Shown here: one piece after another, positions 53,288 through 63,969 of the stretch
Layout: the number at the start of each line of letters is the position of its first letter
How positions within the stretch are numbered: position 1 is the stretch's first letter
The notes under the pieces: generated by a model
What the model was told of the DNA's origin: nothing
The model's input: only the letters and a program-made list of their open reading frames with translations
Database searches by the model: none
Made by a program: the position numbers and the translations under genes
From: Petrolisthes cinctipes
Taxonomy: Eukaryota > Arthropoda > Malacostraca > Decapoda > Porcellanidae
Assembly: GCA_033782935.1 (NCBI GenBank)
Contig: JAWQEG010002455.1
Location: 68,501 to 132,500, forward strand
Length of the DNA: 64,000 nucleotides
Reading direction: 5' to 3'

Positions 53288-54520
53288 TAGACACAGGCGC
53301 CGAGATTAGTGTTCTCTCTGCTACAGCCAGCCAAAGGAGACTACCACCCATCATTTCACTCTTTGCAGCCAACGTTTCCACCATACCAGTCGACACCAAG
53401 CTTACCCTCAAGGTTGAACTCCATCTACGACGAGCTTTTGAGTGGGCCTTCTACGTCTCTGATGTCTCCCAACCCATACTTGGTGCTGACTTCCTCACAC
53501 ACTACAATCTCTCCATCAACTTCAAGACCCGCAAGTTGTACGATCCACTCACCAGAATATCCGCCAAAACTTCGATCGCCAAAGATTCAAGCACACAGCT
53601 GTCTTCAGCTAACAACAGGTATGCATCCTTACTCAAATCTTACCCCTTTCTTACATAGCCATACTCTGCAGTCATGCCAGCCAAGCACCACGCCCTTCAC
53701 TACATGGAGACCACTGGAGCCCCCACCTATGTCAAGGCCAGAAGTCTTGCCCCTGAACGGTATAAACTTGCCAAGGCTGAATTCGAGTCCTTCCTCGACC
53801 GAGGTATCATCCAAACAAGTTCAAGCAACTGGGCTTCTCCACTCCAAATTGTTAACAAGAAGAACGGTGACATCAGACCCTCCGGCAACTACAGAGCACT
53901 TAACAGTAAGACTATTATAGACAGATACCCTATCCCTAACATCCAAGATTTATCTTCCCAACCTACTGGCATAACCATCTTTTCTAATCTCGACCTCGTC
54001 AAAGCCTTCCACCAATTCCCTGTGAATCCTGATGATATTTCTAAAACAGCCATCATCACCCATTTTGGTTTATCTATATATGTCAGGATGCCCTTTGGTC
54101 TCAAGAACTCTGCATAGACCTTCCAGAGATTTATCGACAAAGTACTACGCTGACTGCCCTTCTGCTTCAGCTATGTTAACGTCCTCATCGCCAGCCCCGA
54201 CGAAAAAACTCACCAGCAACATCTTACACAGGTATTTGAGAGATTCCAAACTTACGGTATACCGGTACAACTTAACACTGCCAAGTCCTCCTTCTGTGTC
54301 AACTCTACCCAATTCCTTGGACACATTGTTTCCTCCTCTGGTATCTCTCCCACACCTTCAAGACAGGAAGCCATCCAGCAGTTCCCAAGACCCAAGACTC
54401 AATGCGAACTAAAACGCTTCCTGGGAATGCTCAACTACTATAACAGGTTCATCCCACACTGTGCAGCACTCCTTCAGCCTGCAAGAGAGGTCAGTCAATA
54501 ACACTAACATGGACAGACAC
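53270..54520 (+). pseudogene. pol: Gypsy-5 protease and reverse transcriptase
   Basis: Protease: KFFLVDTGAEISVLSATASQ (catalytic DTG at about 53290) and PILGADFLTHYNLSIN (53475-53520). TAG at 53657-53659 is in frame with RT. RT: 53674-54117 has YKLAKAEFESFLDRGIIQTS, SSNWASPLQIVNKKNGDIRP, NYRALNSKTIIDRYPIPNIQ and DLVKAFHQFPV, then TAG at 54115. After it the YADD-equivalent reads YVNVLIAS (catalytic aspartates lost). The connection (RFLGMLNYYNRFIPHCAALL) is near 54415-54475. The motif changes and stops make it inactive. Confidence 0.8.
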
Positions 54521-54960
54521 TACCGATCAAGCCTACACCAACGCTACCAACGCCATTGGAGAAGCCACCTCCCACTGCTTCCCTACTCCAGATGCCATCA
54601 CAGCCATCTGCACTGACGCATCTGACACAGGTATGGGTGCCATCCTACAGCAACACCACGATGATGACTGGAAGCCGCTCGCCTTCTTCTCCAAGAAACT
54701 ATCTCTCAAGCGGAATCAAGATACAGTGCTTTCGACAGAGAACTTCTCGCCATCTATAAAGCCATCAAACACTTCCGTTACTTCCTTGAAGGTAGGTTTT
54801 TTCATGTTTTGACTGATCACAAACCTCTCGCCTCCACATTCAACAACAAGAACTCCTACACACCAAGACAAGTACGCCACACTTCTTACATTTTACAATT
54901 AACCACTGACATTCGGTATATCAGAGGTGAAAACGTGCCTGCAGACACCCTCTCACGTTC
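54521..54960 (+). pseudogene. Gypsy-5 RNase H
   Basis: Frames near 54590-54960 hold AICTDASDTGMGAILQQ, PLAFFSKKLS (in pieces), ELLAIYKAIKHFRYFLEG-type text in another frame, TDHKPLASTF and IRYIRGENVPADTLSRS. D, E and D of RNase H are recognisable but split by frameshifts near 54720 and 54790. Confidence 0.65.
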
Positions 54961-56245
54961 GCGCAACTCAGCAACCCTCATCAACTACACCGCTATCACC
55001 GCCAATCAAACTGATGACCCAGAGTTGACGCAACTCCCAGCGAACCCCACCCTGCAAATGAAAAAGGTTGACTACCCCGGCACTAATGTTTCTCTCTTCG
55101 CAGACTCTTCCACTGGTTCTATCTGCCCTTATGTTCCTAAGAATCACAGATTCCTTCTCTTCTCCCAACTCCACAGTCTCTCCCACTCAGGTATTCGTGC
55201 TTCTCAACAGCTCCTAACCTCAAGATTTGTGTGGACTGGAATCAACAAGGATGTAAGAGAGTGGACCCGCTCCTGCCAACACTGCCAAGCCAGCAAAATC
55301 AACAAACACACCAAGTCGCCTCCAGCAACCTTCCTACCGCCCTCTGCTAAGTTTGACCACATACACATCGACCTGGTAGGTCCCCTTCCTCCCTCTGAAA
55401 ATTGCAGATACCTCCTCACCTGTGTGGACCGCTTCACCAGATGGCCAGAAGTGTCACCTATCACCGTCATCAACACCACCACTGTTGCCAAAGCCTTCAT
55501 CTCCACCTGGATCTCCCGCTATGGTGTCCCACTCACCATCATATCTGACAGGGGCAGCCAGTTCGAGTCCTCCCTCTGGAACAAGTTGATGACCCTCCTT
55601 GGCATCAAGAGACTCTGCACCACCAGCTACCACCCACAATCAAATGGTCTAGTGGAGAGGTTCCACGGACAACTCAAAACTTCGCTATCAGCAACGGTAC
55701 AACACAGTGGTGAATGGCTCTCTTCTCTCCCTCTTGTTCTACTAGGTATCCGTACTGTCCTGAAGGTCGACCTCGGCTGTTCCTCTGCAGAACTACTCTA
55801 CGGCTTCACCCTATGACTGCATGGTGAACTCCTCGCCTCCACCACGCTTCGCAACAACATTGACGTCCAGGACTTCGCTGCCACCTTCACCTCCCACACG
55901 AGTTCCTTGCAGCCCTCACCACCTCGTCAGCAACCATCCAAGACCTTCATCAGCCAGGACCTCCAGACCTGTACCCATGTCTTTGTCCGGGTTGACTCAG
56001 TCAAGAAGCCGCTGCAACAACCCTACTCTGGTCCTTTTATCATCATCAGATGCCAAAGGAAGACCATCACCATCAACTACCATGGTAAGCCGAACACCGT
56101 GTCAATCGACAGAGTGAAACCTGCCTACCTAATGTCTCACGAACCTGCCTCGCCACCTGCAATCAAGCCATCAACATACACTACCACGGAACAAGCTACA
56201 ACAACACACAAGAAATCCATATCGTTCCTCCTTCCTCGTCACTAG
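54960..56245 (+). CDS. Gypsy-5 integrase
   Basis: The frame 54809-55816 is intact. Zinc finger: HSLSHSGIRASQQLLTSRFV and WTRSCQHCQAS (H-x3-H, C-x2-C). Core: HIHIDLVGPLPPSENCRYLL, IISDRGSQFESSLWNKLMTL and NGLVERFHGQLK, so D, D and E with 35 residues between the last two. A stop at 55814-55816 comes just after SSAELLYGFTL. The C-terminal part continues in two frames (RTCTHVFVRVDSVKK-type, PYSGPFIIIRC, KPNTVSIDRVKPAYL) to 56245. The catalytic core is well kept; the tail is frameshifted. Confidence 0.85.
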
Positions 56246-56256
56246 AGGGAGAGTAC

Positions 56257-56750
56257 TGTAGTGTACATACCACATGTTTATATTAGTAACCCCTCATATG
56301 TACCAGGTAGAAGTCCATTCTCTGTCAGGTCAAATAAAGAATGTGACCCCTGACCTGACCCTCACTCTACCTGCCTTAGGCCTATCACAAATTATTTGCA
56401 TTTATATGCCTGCTCCGCTGCGCCTGAGCTAGGCAGTCATAATTCATTCTTACCATAAATTATAGAATATAAAGCTCTTTCCAGTGATATGCAACATGTA
56501 TATATATTCATTGTTATGTTTGTATGTTAACATAGATTCCCAGAATATTTATTTTTGTTGTGAATAATATATGTGACTACTCACATGAACATATTGTTAA
56601 AATCAGGAAATACAGCTCTCCGCTGATGGAATGTTATCACTCATCCTACCATAGCAACTAACGGACTAATTACTGCTAAGAGATGCACCCCAAACATCTC
56701 ACAGTTCTTGCACAGGATACTAAGAGACAACCTTAGTTCCACACACAACA
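56257..56750 (+). repeat. Gypsy-5 3' LTR
   Basis: This is a full-length 494-bp copy, starting TGTAGTGTACATACC and ending CACACACAACA, with AATAAAGAATG near 56334. Confidence 0.85.
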
Positions 56751-56859
56751 ACCTCTTTAAAGTTAACAATTTTCTCTTCATGAACCCTCACCCAACCTTC
56801 CTGCTCGTGTTTCAGTTTTACCAAGTTCTTTCCTTGCTCCTTACCTCTTTCCTCACTGA

Positions 56860-57038
56860 TGTGGGCAATAATTTAAGGGTTTGGTCGCCCTTTCGGCCCC
56901 AGCCACTCCCTTTCCTTTCTTCAACTGTCCCTCTTTTCATTGTATATCCTTCCTGCTTGCTGTCACACCTCTCAATCACCTTTTTCTGGCGCAATATGAC
57001 CTCGCTGTTGTGGCACCTAATATCAATCAATCAATCAA
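56860..57038 (+). repeat. LINE 3' tail with TCAA repeats
   Basis: GATGTGGGCAATAATTTAAG through GGCGCAATATGACCTCGCTG and CACCTAATATCAATCAATCA matches the minus strand of 31770-31955. It is a 3' UTR of an I/Jockey-type LINE or of the ORF1-only element. Confidence 0.75.
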
Positions 57039-57159
57039 TCCTCGCTGCTATACAATCTTACTCGAAGTGCTTCATTTTCATCCACTATTACTTCGACTCG
57101 TTGCTTCAATTCTTTGTTCTGTTCCATTAATCCATTATTTGAATGTTCATTTGTTCGAC

Positions 57160-57300
57160 CCTCTACCCTATCCTATCCTAACCTAAGCTATCATAACCTA
57201 ACCTCATCTCATTTATTACCTGTTCTATCCTATCTTAGCTTAGCATAATTAAATCTTGGTCTAACCTAACCTATAATGACCTAATCTAACTTCATCCAGC
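57160..57300 (+). repeat. Degenerate CCTAA-rich stretch
   Basis: CCTATCCTATCCTAACCTAAG...ATAACCTAACCTC...TCTAACCTAACC are scattered copies of the complement of TTAGG. It may be a decayed telomere-type or simple repeat. Confidence 0.5.
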
Positions 57301-57319
57301 TTAAAACTAACCATCTCTA

Positions 57320-57390
57320 CTTGGTACACACACTCACACACACACACACACACTTACTTTAAATACTTAACCAACCAACCAACCACTGCA

Positions 57391-57424
<34 letters not shown>

Positions 57425-57437
57425 TTTAAATACTAAC

Positions 57438-57469
<32 letters not shown>

Positions 57470-57510
57470 CTACTAACCAACCACTCACTGCATCACACAC
57501 ACACTAACTA
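57320..57510 (+). repeat. AC microsatellite cluster
   Basis: Three (AC)n runs (57328-57352, 57391-57422, 57438-57466) are separated by TACTAACCAACCA-like spacers. Confidence 0.85.
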
Positions 57511-57859
57511 CTAACCAACAACTCACTTGTCCATCTTATTCCATAATAACACCTTTACTTCCTTCATCTCTTGTACCATTTCCTTCCATCTCTTCGAATT
57601 CTCCTCAATATTTTATTCCATTTGTGTAACCCTTATAATTTGAAGTTCATATTCTCTTCCTTTCCCTTTATTATCCCTCCCTTCTTCACCTCTCTCTGTT
57701 GTATCATCTGATGTTCCTTTTTGACTAGTATTTCTCCCAGCCATGTTTAGCTAAATTCACTTTCGTCACCGACTCTTTCAGTACTTTTTATTTCTTACTT
57801 TAAGGAACCCTGTGTTGTAGTCAGAAAATTGAAGATAAAAGAGTCCTCCAAACATTGCC

Positions 57860-58115
57860 ACGAAACACCACATAATGGAAGGAGCTTGTTTCGTGGCATG
57901 GTCAGGAGGAATCAGAAGCCTTCAATTTTCATACACACACATAAACACACACACACACACCTATATGGAAAGAGCTTGTTTGTTTCGTGGCATAGACAGG
58001 AGGAATCAGAAGCCTCCAATTTACACACACACACACACACCTATATGGAAAGAGGTTGTTTGTTTCGTGGCATAGACAGGAGAAATCAGACGCCACCAAT
58101 TTTCCTACACGATCA
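57860..58115 (+). repeat. Three tandem units of the element's left arm
   Basis: GGAAGGAGCTTGTTTCGTGG and relatives occur at 57878, 57966 and 58044, each followed by GGAGGAATCAGAAGCC and AC repeats. Confidence 0.8.
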
Positions 58116-58319
58116 CAGGGTTCTTAATAAACAAAGGAGAACTGATAATAAAACACTGATCTGCAGAAAAAAATTCAAACTTTTTGTTTTTATTAAATCA
58201 CAGGTTACAATCAAAGCAAATAATTCCAACAAATTATTCCCAGCAATATCAGGCCACAATTATTTTTTACTCTACTGGCATTATTTCCTGGCATACTTTA
58301 GGTGAATCAAGGTATTCCA

Positions 58320-58768
58320 ATGTACACTTGAGCTCGTAAATTCTCGACCACGTCCTCAAAATGTTTATGTCATATGAGCTGGTAACACTGTGTAGGGAAG
58401 GTGTCATTATAGGTGAAAGATTGTATTATGTCTCTCTACTATGTTTATGTCATCTGAGCTGGTAACACTGTGTAGGGAAGGTGTCATTATAGGTGAAAGA
58501 TTGTATTATGTCTCTCTACTATGTTCCACCTACTCTGATTCCTCCCCAAATAAGTGTTACCAGCTCAAATGGCATAAACATCTAAGCACGTGGTCCCAAA
58601 TAAGTGTTACCAGCTCAAATGGCATAAACATCTAAGCACGTGGTCCCAAATAAATGTTACCAGCTCAAATGGCATAAACATCTAAGTAGATGGTCCCAAA
58701 TAAATGTTACCAGCTCAAATGACATAAACATCTAAGTACGTGGTCGCGAATTTACGAGCTCGGGTGCA
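58320..58768. repeat. Fold-back segment with inner tandem repeats
   Basis: TTGAGCTCGTAAATTCTCGACCACGT (58327) is mirrored at 58737-58763. Inside, an ~81-bp unit is duplicated (58360-58521), and a 50-bp unit (GTGTTACCAGCTCAAATGGC) is present four times (58553-58740) in inverse relation to the first. Confidence 0.8.
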
Positions 58769-58829
58769 CAGACACAATCAAATATCCACCGACACATTCC
58801 TCCCATCGTAGTAAATATCTTTGTAATAA

Positions 58830-59075
58830 AGAACAACACGTCTATGATTTTGCAGCACCTCATAATGATAATAATAATAATAATCTTGGTAATAAAGAAC
58901 AACACGTGTATGATTTTGCAGCACCTCATAATAATAATAATAATAATAATAATAATCTTGGTAATAAAGAACAACACGTGTATGATTTTGCAGCACCTCA
59001 TAATAATAATAATAATAATCTTGGTAATAAAGAACAACACGTGTATGATTTTGCAGCACCTCATAATACAAATAA
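58830..59075 (+). repeat. About 60-70-bp tandem repeat with AAT microsatellites
   Basis: GGTAATAAAGAACAACACGT and GATTTTGCAGCACCTCATAA recur four times with (ATA)n runs of different length between them. Confidence 0.9.
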
Positions 59076-59389
59076 TAATTGAGAGGGTTGAGTTGACATA
59101 AGGTGTTGTTGTATGATTATATTTTGATATGATACTGATTAAATGTACATGATGGAAGGAAAGTGTCGTTGGTTATTTGATTGTGGCTGTACACACACAC
59201 ACACACAAACACATAATAAAAACAGCAGCATATACAACATCAGTAAGGATCAATAAGCAATAAATTATACACATTCGGTTACATTGAAACATACAGTGGT
59301 GGTCAATAAATCATCCATATAAGAGTAACTCACGTCAGATTTTGACAGCTTCCCTCTGTTCCTTAGTTGATAAACTTTCCAATAAATAG

Positions 59390-61121
59390 GTTAAGTACCA
59401 TCGTTTAATTTAATACAAGTAGCTATATACTACTTAAAACAATAACACACACACACACACACAGACAGACACACACACATACACACACACGTTAAGTACC
59501 ATCGTTTAATTTAATACAAGCAGCTATACACTACTTAAAACAATAACACACACACACACAGACAGACACACACACATACACACACACGTTAAGTACCATC
59601 GTTTAATTTAATACAAGCAGCTATACACTACTTAAAACAATAACACACACACACACAGACAGACACACACACATACACACACACGTTAAGTACCATCGTT
59701 TAATTTAATACAAGCAGCTATACACTACTTAAAACAATAACACACACACACACACAGACAGACACACACACATACACACACAGGTTAAGTACCATCGTTT
59801 AATTTAATACAAGCAGCTATACACTACTTAAAACAATAACACACACACACACACACAGACAGACACACACACATACACACACACGTTAAGTACCATCGTT
59901 TAATTTAATACAAGCAGCTATACACTACTTAAAACAATAACACACACACACACACAGACAGACACACATACATACACACACACGTTAAGTACCATCGTTT
60001 AATTTAATACAAGCAGCTATACACTACTTAAAACAATAACACACACACACACAGACAGACACACACACATACACACACAGGTTAAGTACCATCGTTTAAT
60101 TTAATACAAGCAGCTATACACTACTTAAAACAATAACACACACACACACAGACAGACACACACACATACACACACAGGTTAAGTACCATCGTTTAATTTA
60201 ATACAAGCAGCTATACACTACTTAAAACAATAACACACACACACACAGACAGACACACACACATACACACACACGTTAAGTACCATCGTTTAATTTAATA
60301 CAAGCAGCTATACACTACTTAAAACAATAACACACACACACACACAGACAGACACACACACATACACACACACGTTAAGTACCATCGTTTAATTTAATAC
60401 AAGCAGCTATACACTACTTAAAACAATAACACACACACACACACACAGACAGACACACACACATACACACACACGTTAAGTACCATCGTTTAATTTAATA
60501 CAAGCAGCTATACACTACTTAAAACAATAACACACACACACACACACAGACAGACACACACACATACACACACACGTTAAGTACCATCGTTTAATTTAAT
60601 ACAAGCAGCTATACACTACTTAAAACAATAACACACACACACACACAGACAGACACACATACATACACACACACGTTAAGTACCATCGTTTAATTTAATA
60701 CAAGCAGCTATACACTACTTAAAACAATAACACACACACACACAGACAGACACACACACATACACACACAGGTTAAGTACCATCGTTTAATTTAATACAA
60801 GCAGCTATACACTACTTAAAACAATAACACACACACACACAGACAGACACACACACATACACACACAGGTTAAGTACCATCGTTTAATTTAATACAAGCA
60901 GCTATACACTACTTAAAACAATAACACACACACACACAGACAGACACACACACATACACACACACGTTAAGTACCATCGTTTAATTTAATACAAGCAGCT
61001 ATACACTACTTAAAACAATAACACACACACACACACAGACAGACACACACACATACACACACACGTTAAGTACCATCGTTTAATTTAATACAAGCAGCTA
61101 TACACTACTTAAAACAATAAC
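59390..61121 (+). repeat. Minisatellite, about 18 units of ~98 bp
   Basis: The core GTTAAGTACCATCGTTTAAT and TACAAGCAGCTATACACTAC is joined to an AC/GACAGACA microsatellite (CACAGACAGACACACACA). I count 18 cores. Differences between units are mostly AC run length and a GGTTAAG/CGTTAAG switch. The first unit differs most (GTAGCTATATACT). Confidence 0.95.
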
Positions 61122-61213
61122 ATTACATGTGAACATGAAAACATTAGACAGCAAATTGTTATAAAGTTACGTATAATATTATGTGGATGATTATTTTTGA
61201 CCACGACTGTACA

Positions 61214-61464
61214 TAGGGTCGATTCCACAGTGGTTCGTAGTGGTTTGTAAGCATGCGAACGAAAGAATCTTAGCCGTGTAAATTACTTTTTGCTGAATTA
61301 TTTAATGAATTTGATGAGTAAACTATGCTGTGATCATCATTATCTAACTGTTTGATAGATATTGTGAATGCGGATACTCAGCTTTTGGTAAATAATAATT
61401 CCTTACAAGTGTGGTTTGTTAGGAAGCTAACAAACAAATATAACTGTGGAATCGATCCTTTATA
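61214..61464. mobile_element. Small MITE-like element
   Basis: AGGGTCGATTCCACAGTGG (61215) is mirrored by AACTGTGGAATCGATCCTT (61442-61460). There is an AT-rich interior and no frame. Confidence 0.55.
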
Positions 61465-61807
61465 GTACTGTCAAAACACAACATTTTCCTTCTTGTAACA
61501 CAACATTTATAGGACAACTAAGTGTGACATTTTAAACACTAGTATTATGGTCAAAGAAACAAAGTATGATAACTGTCTACTGTGAATTAATTAATTACTT
61601 GAAGACAAAACAAGAACATTCTGACACTGTATGGTACCTCTGTTAATTAATTAAGGACCCTGTGATCGTGTATAAAATTGGAGACTTCTGATTCCTCCTG
61701 ACCATGCCACCAAACAACCTCCTTCCCTATAGGTGTGTGTGTTTCGTGGCAATATTGGAAGGACTAATTTCTCTCCAACTTTTAGACTACATCACTGGAT
61801 CCCTTAA

Positions 61808-62215
61808 GGTGGTGTGGGGGTAGGGGACAGGCTTGGGGGGAGGGGGGGTGGACTGGGGGTGGGAGTGGGAATAGGAGGACAGGCTTGGGGTGGGTAGAAA
61901 GCCTGTCCCCTATTCCCGTACCTCCCTAACCCCCTCCCAAGCCTATCCCCCTACTCCCGCACCCCCCAAAGCCTTTCCCCCTATTCCCGCGCCTCCCTAA
62001 CCCCCTCCCAAGCCTATCCCCCTACTCCCGCACCCCCCAAAGCCTTTCCCCCTATTCCCGCGCCTCCCTAACCCCCTCCCAAGCCTATCCCCCTACTCCC
62101 GCACCCCCCAAAGCCTTTCCCCCTATTCCCGTACCTCCCTAACCCCTTCCCAAGCCTATCCCCCTACTCCCGCACCCCCCAAAGCCTTTCCCCCTATTCC
62201 CGCGCCTCCTTAAGG
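61808..62215. repeat. GC-rich minisatellite, 71-bp unit, with a G-rich flank
   Basis: CCCTATTCCCGCGCCTCCCT and AAGCCTATCCCCCTACTCCC and CACCCCCCAAAGCCTTTCC form a 71-bp unit repeated about 4.2 times (61908-62205). The 61808-61890 stretch is the opposite composition (GGGGTAGGGGACAGGCTTGG), so the strand bias switches near 61890. Confidence 0.9.
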
Positions 62216-62280
62216 GTGAATATTGAATCAATCTCCCAATATGTTGTGACAGGCAAAGAGGAAAATATATATACACCATT

Positions 62281-62819
62281 ATATCATCCTTATTCTTAAC
62301 ACTGTATATAATTATGATATAGGTTAGGTTAGGTTAGGTTAGGTTAGGTTAGGTTAGGTTGGGTTGTGTTGGTTAGGTTAGGTTAGGTTAGGTTAGGTTA
62401 GGTTAGGTTAGGTTAGGTTAGGTTAGGTTAGGTTAGGTTAGGTTGGGTTGTGTTGGGTTGGGTTGGGTTGGGTTGTGTTGGGTTAGGTTAGGTTAGGTTA
62501 GGTTGGGTTGGGTTGGGTTGGGTTAGGTTAGGTTAGGTTAGGTTAGGTTGGGTTAGGTTAGGTTGTGTTGGGTTGGGTTGGGTTGGGTTGGGTTGGGTTA
62601 GGTTAGGTTAGGTTAGGTTAGGTTAGGTTAGGTTGGGTTGGGTTGGGTTGGGTTGGGTTAGGTTGGGTTGGGTTGGGTTAGGTTAGGTTAGGTTGGGTTG
62701 GGTTGGGTTGGGTTGGGTTAGGTTGGGTTGGGTTGGGTTAGGTTAGGTTGGGTTGGGTTGGATTGGGTTAGGTTAGGTTATATGATCCTTATTCTTAACA
62801 CTGTATATAATTATGATAT
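62281..62819. repeat. 40-bp direct repeats flanking the telomere-like block
   Basis: ATATCATCCTTATTCTTAAC...TAATTATGATAT (62281-62320) is repeated at 62780-62819 with one C/G difference. The block between is TTAGG-type repeat. Confidence 0.9.
62321..62780 (+). repeat. Interstitial telomere-like repeat (TTAGG with TTGGG variants)
   Basis: About 92 pentamers of GGTTA and GGTTG. TTAGG is the usual arthropod telomere unit. TTGGG variants occur in blocks, and a longer GGTTGTGTT variant recurs (62360, 62445, 62473, 62563). Confidence 0.95.
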
Positions 62820-62840
62820 ATGTGTTGTGTTAATATACTA

Positions 62841-63190
62841 TTAAAGAAACCAACCACTACCACTACCAATACTACTACTACTAATACTACTACTACTACC
62901 ACCATCACTACCACCACCATCACTACCATCACCATCAGTACCACCACCATCACTACCATCACCATCACTACCATCACTACCACCACCATCAGTACCACCA
63001 CCATCACTACCATCACCATCACTACCATCACTACCACCACCATCACTACCACCACCATCACTACCACCACCATCACCACCACCACCACCATCACCACCAC
63101 CATCACCACTACCACCATCATTACCACCATCACCACCACTACCATCATCACTACCACTACTACCACCATCATCACTACCAACATCTGGTA
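62841..63190 (+). repeat. CCACCATCA-type trinucleotide array
   Basis: It is made of ACC, ATC and ACT triplets throughout (CACTACCACCACCATCA blocks). Read on the minus strand it gives a Gly/Asp/Ser-rich tail of the frame below. Confidence 0.95.
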
Positions 63191-63515
63191 CTTGTGGTCG
63201 TACATAAAGAAGTAGAGCCAGCCTACGAAACATAGGAGCAAGGTACAACATAATGTTAATATTCACAAACTCAATACAAGAGAAGTATATAATTACAGAT
63301 ATCAACATGGCTAACACCAAGGTCACTACTTCCAGCCTCGGCAAATACAATGCCACATTCAGGATTTCTGCTTTCCATACCTGGTCACACATCGTTATGT
63401 TTTGTGTTGAGTTTGTATCTTGTTCAGAGTCAGTTGTGTTCAGTTCATGGTCAGACAATTCCTTTTCGATTTCCGTAATGTCTTTTTCAATGTCCGTAGT
63501 ATCTTGCATCATGTC
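63190..63515 (-). CDS. Hypothetical exon, acidic N-terminal peptide and membrane segment
   Basis: The minus strand from 63512 reads MMQDTTDIEKDITEIEKELS, an acidic, Thr/Asn-rich stretch (63512-63385), then a hydrophobic segment (LEVVTLVLAMLISVIIYFSC) before the triplet array turns it Gly/Asp/Ser-rich to a TAA at 62843. Directly upstream, TTAATATTTCAG (63516-63527) after a long CT tract is a good 3' splice site, and CAG|GTATGG near 63384 is a possible donor. This could be one real coding exon, or chance. No family is recognised. Confidence 0.3.
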
Positions 63516-63520
63516 TGAAA

Positions 63521-63543
63521 TATTAACACATATGTTGAGTATT

Positions 63544-63609
<66 letters not shown>

Positions 63610-63630
63610 TTAACACATATGTTGAGTATT

Positions 63631-63694
<64 letters not shown>

Positions 63695-63768
63695 TTAACA
63701 CCCATGTTGAGTATAAGAGAAAAAGAGATAGAGAGAGAGTAAGAGAAATGTTAACACTCATGTTGAGT

Positions 63769-63830
<62 letters not shown>
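63521..63830 (+). repeat. AG microsatellites with a 27-bp spacer, four times
   Basis: ATATTAACACATATGTTGAG precedes (AG)n at 63521, 63608, 63693 (CCCATG) and 63749 (ATGTTAACACTCATG). The long AG tracts are 63547-63607, 63633-63691 and 63775-63829. Confidence 0.9.
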
Positions 63831-63831
<1 letters not shown>

Positions 63832-63916
63832 TAACTATTTCATTATCTTATCATTATAATTATATTTACTTATACTGTGAACAAGGTATTATTTCTTAAC
63901 ACTATAAATACTCTTT

Positions 63917-63918
<2 letters not shown>

Positions 63919-63966
<48 letters not shown>
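63919..63966 (+). repeat. GT microsatellite
   Basis: An uninterrupted (GT)24 run. Confidence 0.95.

Positions 63967-63969
<3 letters not shown>

Larger units (their letters stand above)
51659..56750 (+). mobile_element. Gypsy-5: Ty3/gypsy retrotransposon
   Basis: LTRs at 51659-51886 and 56257-56750 begin TGTAGTGTACATACC and end CACACRCAACA. A TTTTGGTGACCTCC primer-site region follows the 5' LTR. Gag, protease, RT, RNase H and integrase follow in gypsy order. AGAGGGAGAG before 56257 is a polypurine tract. The flanking bases (ACTT / ACCT) are only a weak target-duplication candidate. Confidence 0.85.
57800..61807. mobile_element. TTAA-bounded non-autonomous element expanded by tandem repeats
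   Basis: TTAA at 57800-57803 and at 61804-61807 frame inverted ends: GGAACCCTGTGTTGTAGTC inward from the left, GGGATCCAGTGATGTAGTC inward from the right. Homology of the two arms extends about 140 bp (CACGAAACAC; GGTGGCATGGTCAGGAGGAA). TTAA targets are typical of piggyBac-like elements; the superfamily is inference. The interior is nearly all minisatellite and small inverted elements, with no coding frame. Confidence 0.6.

Noticed and set aside
57160..57300. True telomere at CCTAA repeats
   Set aside because: The units are scattered and degenerate and lie in the middle of other repeats.
58732..59101. Ile- and Tyr-rich frames on both strands
   Set aside because: They are products of AAT/ATT microsatellites inside a 60-70-bp tandem repeat.
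59390..61121. Regular ~98-bp spacing that could suggest a CRISPR array
   Set aside because: The whole unit repeats, including the AC-rich spacer, there are no unique spacers and no cas genes, and the context is eukaryotic. It is a minisatellite.
62795..63241. Minus-strand frame of nearly pure Val/Met
   Set aside because: It is a reading of the trinucleotide array; triplet repeats stay open in several frames.
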